Below, one piece after another: positions 58,265 to 64,000 of a stretch of DNA of 64,000 nt. The stretch lies in contig NW_005198966.1 of assembly GCF_000372725.1 (NCBI RefSeq), positions 1,613,507-1,677,506 of the forward strand, in the 5' to 3' direction. The stretch comes from Emiliania huxleyi CCMP1516. Lineage: Eukaryota; Haptophyta; Isochrysidales; Noelaerhabdaceae. Within the stretch, counting starts at the first letter, position 1, and every line of letters starts with the position of its first letter. The position numbers were made by a program, and so were the translations under genes. The notes under the pieces are model-generated. The model saw only the letters and a program-made list of their open reading frames with translations. It was not told where the DNA came from and did not search any database.

Positions 58265-61200
58265 GGGAGATTGCGTTGCCCCCGCCGGGCACCCCTCGTG
58301 GACAGAAAAGACCGGTTCCGAGCCCTTTGACGCCTTGGCCGAACTTGCCGAGACTGTCAGGCGGGAGAATGCATGTGCGCTTCCTGGCGTGCCCATCGTC
58401 TACGATCGCTTCATGACGAGCCTGTTGAGGGCGACGTGTCGGGGATTTGTCACGGAGGAAAACTGTGCTTTCATTAAAGACGTCTTGACGTACGGGGCAA
58501 AACTCGGCGTTGACGTCGACCAAATGCAGGGCCACAGACATTTCCGGAACCATCCCAGCGCCATCGAGGCTCGGGAGGGCGTCTCACGCTCGCTCGGTAA
58601 GAGGGTGGCTGCGCAGAAGACTTTGGTGGTTGGGCCGTGGACGCACGACTTGGCGAGGGCCGTGCGAGGTATCTACACGGCCACGGCCATCTTTCCGTAC
58701 GGCGCCGCGCCAAAATCAGACGGCGGGACCCGTGCGCTCAGTGACCACAAGAAGACAGGCCTTAATGCCGCGTCTGATCTCGAGCCGTTCAAGCATAAGA
58801 TCTTGTCGTACTCGGAGATTGCGTGGTTCTTCGGGACGAACTACTTTATGCGCGTCTCGGACGTGGCCGACGCCTTCGCTCATTTGCCGATCGCGCCCGA
58901 GCTGTGGCCGTTCTTCTTCTCGCGGTTCTGGCTAGAGCACCGGGGGCCGCTGTACCTGCTGGTGAACGTCTGTTGCGACTTTGGGACAGCGGGCATGCCA
59001 GGCACATTCAAGCGGTTTTTCGTCGACGGGGTCGTGCAGATGGCAAGGTCCGAGCAGGTCCTCACTCTGCCTATGGCGATACATGTCGATGACTGCGCGC
59101 TCATGGGACCTGACCGATGCCAGGTTGACAATGAGATGCTCGGCTTCCATTGGTGGTGCTCGTTGCTCGGAGTCTTCTTCAAGGCTGCGAAGGACCGCCC
59201 CGCCGCAATGTGCCAGTACGTGATCGGCTTCTGGTGGAACTCCGTGGACCGCACGCGCACCCTCGACCCCGCTAAACGGGACGAGTACAGTGCGATGCTG
59301 GACGAGATGTGCGGGCGACCGTCCCTCACGCTGAACGAGATGCAGGTTGCCGCCGGCCGGATCCAACGGTGCGTCATGACTTTTCCACCCGGGGCGGGCT
59401 GTCTGCTCTCTGGCCTGTTTGGGCTCATGACAGGCCTCCGCTTCGCGTGGCAACGGCGGCGCCTCACGCGGGCGATTAAATTGGACTTCCAGATCGTGCG
59501 GCGCCTTTTGCAGTGGAACCACGGGCGGGGATTCTTCTCGTACCTTGGCCTCCCGAGGGCGGGCGAGGTGCGCTCGGATGCCAGCCGGGGCAGCCTCTAT
59601 GCCGGGGGGGGCTATGTCGACGTGTGGGGCAGGTACAGCCTGTGGCGTTACACGCGGTCGGCCGCTCGCTCGCTCATCGACTACCTCGAGGGGGACGCTG
59701 TCACAGTCGCCACCGCGGAGCTTGGTCACTCTTGGCGCGGATGCATCGTCCCCTTTGCCGTTGACAACCGGACCATCGAGGGCTCGGGCTCGCGGGGAAG
59801 GTCGCGAGCGGAGCGGCTTCGCTTCCTCATGTACGAGTTCTTCGCCCTGCAGTTGCGATACGGGTTTGTCTACTCCTTCTACTGGATCAGCTCGGAGGCA
59901 AACTACCTGGCGGACGACCTGTCGAGAGGCCGCGAGGCGGAGTTCCTCGCGAAGGTTGATGAGAGCGGCTTCCTGGCTCCAGGCGCTTTCCTGCAGAGGA
60001 GCGCCGGCGCGGGCAGGGAGCGCGCGCTGCCGGAACGCCGCCGTGCCTTTGAGGATGTACCCGAGCAGCCCACGCGGGCGCCCCCCCCTGTTCGCCGCGG
60101 GCGGGCAGTAGGGCGGACGTGGATCACGCTTTGCCTTTTTGTCACGTGCGTGGTCGAGCAGACTGAGGCCGTCACCCCTCTCGCAGTCCATGGCGGCCTT
60201 CCCCTTGTGGCGGTCATCCTGGGCGCCATCATAGCGGTCGGCGGCGTCATTCTCGGCGCGTCCCTCCCCGCAATCGCGCGGGCCGGACGGGCATGGGCGG
60301 CGGAGGGCGGCGCAGCGCGCGCCCAAGCGCCCCCCGGGCGACAGCAGCAGCGCCGCAGGCGGGCTCATGTCGCAGGGGCCGTCCGGCCGCGGCCCGCCCA
60401 GGCGCCACGCGTACGCAGGGCGAACATGGGGACAACGATCCTCTCCATGTGCCTTCTCTGTGGCTGTGCTGCCGCCCCCGGGGACGGAGGTGGGCATCAG
60501 CCCTTCACGAGGTCGTCCGTCTTCCAGGGCCTCCCGTGCCGTTGGGTGCGACCGGTGGAGAGCGTCTTTGACAACCGGCTGGCGCCGTCGTCATGGCGTA
60601 CGGTGAATGCGGCCATGAAGTACTGGAAGGAGACGTGTTTGCAGTACGGCTGGTCGGTCATCATCTACACAGACGACCCCGAGAGGGGCGGAAAGCTTGC
60701 CGCATGCGTAATGTCGATGGTCGTGGACACGAAGCTTGTCTTCGGCTCGATCGAGGGCTACGCGTGGGGCATCTGCACGTGGCAGCAGATGATGCACCAG
60801 GCAGATCCACGTCTTGGCGTCGTCGATTGGACCATGTTCATGGCCGGGGTCAAGGTCCTGACGTGGGTCCCTGGCGAGCCTCGGAAGGCCGTCCCCTTCG
60901 CCATCGTCGCCGCCATTATCAGGGCGACTGACGTGAGGAACTTCGCATCCGTCCAGCTCGTTTTCCTCATCCTCCTGCTCGTGTACACCTTTTCTCGCTC
61001 CGAGTCTGGCCTCTGCAAGACCTTTGAGGGGCGTGAGAGGTTTGACAAGACCGAACATATGACGGTCAGCGACGTCGACATCGGACAGGTCCAGGACGAA
61101 AGCGGCAACACGGTGCGGGGATTGTGGGTCCGTTTCAAGAAGATCAAGCAGGACCAGCGTGTGGAGCGCCCAGAGGCGAGGGGCGACGGCGACTGGGCCT

Positions 61201-61574
61201 TTGTTGGCGATGTGGCTGACTCGAGGTACAGCATCATTGCGTGGTTCGTGCGCCTCATGGGGTTCCACATCGCCGTCCTCAACGCCCGTCGCGACCCAGA
61301 CGAGCCTTTCTTCCTCGAGACGGTGGATGGCCGCCGACGCCCCCTCCGCTACGCGCCCGCCATGGACCAGTTCAAGGCGGCTCAACGCGCTGTCGGTGTC
61401 GCGGCGGGCGAGGAGGGCGGGCTCCACGGCCTGCGGGTCGAGGGCTACAACAACTCGAAGCGGGTGTTGGGCGAGGACGTGACGGTGGCGCATGTGGCTT
61501 ATGGAAGAGCGATGCCCACAAGCGCTACTCGCGTTTCCCGATGGGTCTCGTTGCTCAGATCCCAGCCGCGGTGA
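58251..61574 (+). CDS. Retrotransposon ORF2: reverse transcriptase, RNase H, tyrosine recombinase
   Basis: About 1107 aa from ATG 58251. Reverse transcriptase: SDVADAFAHLPIAP (motif A), CDFGTAGMPGTFKRFF (motif B) and IHVDDCALMG (the catalytic DD box). RNase H follows with RSDASRGSLYAGG, FAVDNRTI and SEANYLADDLSRG. Between RNase H and the recombinase is a hydrophobic part (TLCLFVTCVV, LPLVAVILGAIIAVGGVILG) and a basic linker. The recombinase region has VYTFSRSE (first Arg) and LHGLRVEGYNNSKR (the H-x-x-R core). No methyltransferase or SGNH hydrolase domain is visible. Expression may rely on re-initiation at the 14-nt overlap with ORF1, an inference. Confidence 0.85.
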   Translation: MLSREGDCVAPAGHPSWTEKTGSEPFDALAELAETVRRENACALPGVPIVYDRFMTSLLRATCRGFVTEENCAFIKDVLTYGAKLGVDVDQMQGHRHFRNHPSAIEAREGVSRSLGKRVAAQKTLVVGPWTHDLARAVRGIYTATAIFPYGAAPKSDGGTRALSDHKKTGLNAASDLEPFKHKILSYSEIAWFFGTNYFMRVSDVADAFAHLPIAPELWPFFFSRFWLEHRGPLYLLVNVCCDFGTAGMPGTFKRFFVDGVVQMARSEQVLTLPMAIHVDDCALMGPDRCQVDNEMLGFHWWCSLLGVFFKAAKDRPAAMCQYVIGFWWNSVDRTRTLDPAKRDEYSAMLDEMCGRPSLTLNEMQVAAGRIQRCVMTFPPGAGCLLSGLFGLMTGLRFAWQRRRLTRAIKLDFQIVRRLLQWNHGRGFFSYLGLPRAGEVRSDASRGSLYAGGGYVDVWGRYSLWRYTRSAARSLIDYLEGDAVTVATAELGHSWRGCIVPFAVDNRTIEGSGSRGRSRAERLRFLMYEFFALQLRYGFVYSFYWISSEANYLADDLSRGREAEFLAKVDESGFLAPGAFLQRSAGAGRERALPERRRAFEDVPEQPTRAPPPVRRGRAVGRTWITLCLFVTCVVEQTEAVTPLAVHGGLPLVAVILGAIIAVGGVILGASLPAIARAGRAWAAEGGAARAQAPPGRQQQRRRRAHVAGAVRPRPAQAPRVRRANMGTTILSMCLLCGCAAAPGDGGGHQPFTRSSVFQGLPCRWVRPVESVFDNRLAPSSWRTVNAAMKYWKETCLQYGWSVIIYTDDPERGGKLAACVMSMVVDTKLVFGSIEGYAWGICTWQQMMHQADPRLGVVDWTMFMAGVKVLTWVPGEPRKAVPFAIVAAIIRATDVRNFASVQLVFLILLLVYTFSRSESGLCKTFEGRERFDKTEHMTVSDVDIGQVQDESGNTVRGLWVRFKKIKQDQRVERPEARGDGDWAFVGDVADSRYSIIAWFVRLMGFHIAVLNARRDPDEPFFLETVDGRRRPLRYAPAMDQFKAAQRAVGVAAGEEGGLHGLRVEGYNNSKRVLGEDVTVAHVAYGRAMPTSATRVSRWVSLLRSQPR

Positions 61575-62092
61575 GCGGCGTCCTTCGGGCCGAAGGGGGC
61601 GGCGCCGCCGAGGGCGCCCAGCCCGCGGCGCGCAGCGCCTCCGCCCCTGCCGAGCGCGGCCCGCCTGCGGTGCGGCTTACACGCGAGGCGCTGCAGGGTG
61701 GTGGCTCGGCCGCTGCCACAGCAAGCGGCGCGGTCGCGGCGGTCGACGGGCGGGTCGAGGGCCCAGCGAACGTGGTGCCTGAGGGGGGCGACGAGGCTGG
61801 CGACGTCCACACGTCCATCGCGGAGGCCGAGGCCGCCAGCGAGGCCAACCTCCTCCCCGACGGCTGGCGCCTCTCCCAGGGGGGCGGCTACGTGGGGCCA
61901 GACGGCCGCTCCGCGCTCAGCCGGGCCGATGCGTGGCGCGAGTGGGATGAGTCGTCGCGCGCCGAGGCGGACGGCGACGCTCTCCCCGACTACCTCTCTT
62001 ATGACGACGACGGCGAGGCAGGCGCCTCCGACTCCGACTCCATGCCGGGCCTCGAGGAGGTCTCGGACTTTGCCATCAATGCGATGGAATAG
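61575..62092 (+). other. Downstream open reading frame in the retrotransposon, acidic
   Basis: Beyond the end of ORF2 an open frame continues to 62092, encoding an Ala/Gly/Glu-rich stretch that ends acidic and Ser-rich (YDDDGEAGASDSDSMPGLEE). It could be a small third product or part of the element's coding tail; not resolved here. Confidence 0.4.
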
Positions 62093-62185
62093 TGGTTCTT
62101 CGTGTCACCGAGGTTCGAGGGGCGTCCCAAGTTTGCGTGCAACGTTGGGACTTGCTTTCAGCTTGGGCGTCTTCCTCTGCAGCTT

Positions 62186-62278
62186 GGTGAGTGCGAATTT
62201 CCGCAGTGTGTGCGTCTTCTCGCTTTGATAACACGCGGATGGTCCAAACCTTTACAGCTCAGCCCCTCGCATGTTACT
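62186..62278 (+). repeat. Retrotransposon repeat B1
   Basis: 93 bp, starting GGTGAGTGCGAATTTCCGCA and ending CTCGCATGTTACT; identical to B2. It abuts A2, sharing one T. Confidence 0.95.
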
Positions 62279-62550
62279 GCAGTGTGACACCCAAAGGTGT
62301 TGGACAACGGTGACACGAGGGCTGGGGGTGTGAAGGGCATAACCATGGTTGCGTGCAGACAATGGAGATAGAGCAGCCCCGGAGCGGAGGCCCGCCCGGG
62401 GTATTCAGTGTGTCGCGGGCGCCTAATCGGGATTAATTCCGTCGGGCGCCTACGAATTTACGTTTGCCGTCGGTGTTTCGCAAGCGCGCCTGGCGGCGGC
62501 TTGTGCTATGCCTGCTTTGGAGCCCGACGGGAACGCGGGAGCTATGGTCT
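62278..62550 (+). repeat. Retrotransposon repeat A2
   Basis: 273 bp; matches A1 except at one position. Followed by 46 unique bases before B2. Confidence 0.95.
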
Positions 62551-62596
62551 CCCACCCTCCTCCCCTACAGCCTCTCACAGTCTGGCGACAGTGGGG

Positions 62597-62689
62597 GGTG
62601 AGTGCGAATTTCCGCAGTGTGTGCGTCTTCTCGCTTTGATAACACGCGGATGGTCCAAACCTTTACAGCTCAGCCCCTCGCATGTTACT
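62597..62689 (+). repeat. Retrotransposon repeat B2, right end of element
   Basis: 93 bp identical to B1; the last bases are CATGTTACT. Host sequence (AGCCTTGACGG) follows. Confidence 0.95.
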
Positions 62690-62883
62690 AGCCTTGACGG
62701 AAGGTTCCAGTTTTTCCAAAAAAGAACGCAGACACGCGGATTGCCCGTGCCTTTTGGTGTACCCCGTTTGTGCCGCGTCCTGTGCCCCCGAGTTCATTTT
62801 AATAAGGGGTGTAGAGATTGGGTGTTTCCACAATCAAACCGTCCGTGAAGAGTGCTTGATTCACGGACAGCGAGGCTGCCCGC
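62690..62883. other. Short spacer before the ABC transporter
   Basis: About 190 bp between the retrotransposon and the transporter start region. A weak palindromic theme (TTGATTCACGGACAGC with TCCGTGAAGAGTGCTTG) is near 62840-62870. It probably holds the transporter promoter. Confidence 0.5.
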
Positions 62884-64000
62884 ATGTTCAATCGTTGCCC
62901 GCAAGCGGAGCTCCCACCGGCGGGTTTGAAGACACTGAGCCGAGCGCGCCGGCGGCGGACCGCCGCCGGCAGACTCGACCCTCCCGCGCCCCGCTCCTCG
63001 AGCCGACGCACCGCACACACCACCGTCACCGCTCGCGCATCGGCGCGCTCTCCCTCGTCTTCTTTGGCTGGGTCGTGCCGCTGCTGCGAGTCTCGTGGCG
63101 CAAGCAGCTCGGCGAGGAGGACTTGCTGCCGCTCTGGTGGCGAGACGATGTGGAGCGCAACGCGAGGAGAGGCGCAGACCTGTGGGAGCAGCGCCGCGGC
63201 GCCTTCAGGCACATCTTCTGGCAGACGTGTGGCGGCCAGTTCCTCTTGGGCGGCGTGTACTGCATTCTCAGTGACGCCTGCTCGCTCGGGCAGCCGCTGC
63301 TGCTGCGCTCGTTTCTGAGCGACTTTGTGCAGGATCCGAGCGCGCCGTGGTGGCTGGGCGCCGCGTATGGCGCCGCGCTCGTCGCGTGCTCCTTCTTCGC
63401 CGCCCTGTTTGACGTGGCTGGCCACTTCATCGGCTCGAGGCAAGCGGTGCGCACAGAGACCATCCTGAAGACGCTGATGTTCAACAAGGCGCTGCGCCTC
63501 TCCGCCGCCTCGCGAGGAGCCTTTGGCGTGGGCGACGTGCTCACGCGCATGTCGGTCGACGTGCAGCGCGTCTCCGACCTCATTCCCTGGCTCCACTACT
63601 CGTACTCGCCCTTCCTGATGCTGGGCGTCGCCCTGTCGATGCTCGTGACGCAGGTTCGCCTCGCCCTGGTCTTCGGGCTCGCGGTGGTGCTCGTCATGAT
63701 GCCGCTCGCGGCTGTGGTGATCGCCAAGTCTTACGCGCTCGAGGAGGTACTCATGAAGCGCCGCGACGAGCGCACCAAGCTGATGTCGGAGATCCTGCGC
63801 GCCGCCAAGGGCGTCAAGGCCTCGGGGCTCGACGCGCCGCTGGGTGCGCGCGTGCAAGCGGTGCGAGGGAAGGAGCTGACGACGCTGCGCCGCACGCAGT
63901 ACCTCAACGCGTTGCAGGGCTTCTTCTGGTCGGCAATTCCACCCCTCCTCTCCACCGCCGTGTTCGCATCGTACATCCTCCTCCCGCCCCACCTCGCGTG
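62884..64000 (+). CDS. ABCC/MRP-type ABC transporter, 5' part (runs off the window)
   Basis: From about 62925 the frame reads through GALSLVFFGWVVPLLRVSWR, KQLGEEDLLPLWWRDDVERN and FRHIFWQTCGGQFLLGG, then transmembrane domain 1: SLGQPLLLRSFLSDFVQDP, WWLGAAYGAALVACSFFAAL, RTETILKTLMFNKALRLS, GDVLTRMSVDVQRVSDLI, LVFGLAVVLVMMPLAAVVIA, MKRRDERTKLMSEILRAAKGVK and LNALQGFFWSAIPPLLS. The order and the helix-loop motif RRDERTKLMSEIL are typical of ABCC transporters, which export conjugates or organic anions across vacuolar or plasma membranes using ATP. Neither nucleotide-binding domain is reached. The start is uncertain: ATG 62884 is in another frame and would need a short intron; the open frame itself has no early ATG. 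It begins about 200 bp from the retrotransposon's right end. Confidence 0.85.

Larger units (their letters stand above)
56278..62689 (+). mobile_element. Tyrosine-recombinase (DIRS/PAT/Ngaro-type) retrotransposon, nearly whole
   Basis: A 6.4-kb element bounded by split direct repeats in the order A1, coding region, B1-A2, B2, the arrangement known for PAT and Ngaro elements. B1 and A2 abut exactly, as expected if that junction templates the circular intermediate. There is no target duplication, as usual for the family. The coding part has a gag-like ORF1 and an ORF2 with reverse transcriptase, RNase H and tyrosine recombinase. A1 and A2 differ at about one of 273 positions and B1/B2 are identical, so it is young. 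It looks nearly whole, with perhaps one break in the coding part. The left end lies about 30 bp upstream of the PhyH-like start codon. The PAT/Ngaro group call rests on repeat layout, not on phylogeny. Confidence 0.9.

Noticed and set aside
56278-62689. LTR retrovirus or Polinton
   Set aside because: There are no long terminal repeats in LTR arrangement, no integrase or protease and no capsid/ATPase set; the recombinase and split repeats indicate a YR element.
62799-63992. A 397-codon minus-strand frame
   Set aside because: It is the antisense shadow of the ABCC transporter, whose plus-strand frame has strong homology.

Overview
The window is nuclear DNA from a GC-rich eukaryotic alga with a secondary red-lineage plastid. 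A haptophyte (Emiliania/Chrysochromulina-like) fits best; a pelagophyte or another such alga is possible. The reasons are short GT-AG and GC-AG introns, very high GC, abundant microsatellites and minisatellites inside introns, a signal peptide plus AFAP-type transit sequence on a plastid-type protein, a Tic22-like plastid import protein, and a cGMP-kinase gene together with a cyclic-nucleotide-gated channel gene. No bacterial operon logic applies: each gene has its own promoter, on either strand, separated by 0.2-3 kb of repeat-rich DNA.

Layout. 0-1.5 kb: repeats. 1.5-10.3 kb: multi-pass membrane protein (+, TRIC-like?), Tic22-like protein (-), a many-exon deaminase-domain protein (+) and a BCS1-type AAA ATPase (-). 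10.3-13.4 kb: repeat-rich. 13.4-22.4 kb: a minus-strand run of aspartyl/asparaginyl beta-hydroxylase-like protein, cyanuric acid/barbiturate ring-opening amidohydrolase, PFK-2/FBPase-2 with a degenerate phosphatase half, a 2OG-Fe(II) oxygenase and a truncated AMP-binding (ANL) protein. 23.4 kb: RTRAF/CLE homologue (+). 24.3-27.1 kb: cyclic-nucleotide-dependent AGC kinase (-). 29.3-32.3 kb: HAD-IG purine 5'-nucleotidase (+, many introns, one apparently born by local duplication). 34.7 kb: plastid-targeted HAD phosphatase (+). 37.8 kb: small 4-TM protein (+). 41.0-42.9 kb: Cys-rich single-pass membrane protein (-). 45.0-47.9 kb: CNBD ion channel (-). 49.5-51 kb: two small hypothetical proteins. 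52.9-53.9 kb: METTL21-type methyltransferase (+). 55.1-56.2 kb: phytanoyl-CoA dioxygenase-like protein (-). 56.3-62.7 kb: a young, nearly whole tyrosine-recombinase retrotransposon of DIRS/PAT/Ngaro type with split direct repeats. 62.9 kb to the end: 5' part of an ABCC-type ABC transporter (+).

Repeats make up much of the rest. There are at least two short interspersed families ending in (CTTT)n, several pairs of dispersed repeats, and at least three MITE-like elements with terminal inverted repeats (193-450, 32509-33336, 37102-37519). There are also many perfect hairpins. Functional themes that recur are Fe(II)/2-oxoglutarate oxygenases (three families) and cyclic-nucleotide signalling (kinase and channel), but nothing shows that these genes act as one system. 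The most distinctive items are the retrotransposon, with membrane-like segments in both ORFs, the 67-nt GC-AG intron flanked by a 30-bp duplication, the pseudo-phosphatase PFK-2, and the channel lacking a GYG filter.

All exon structures are read by eye from frame, homology and splice consensus; no RNA evidence was available.
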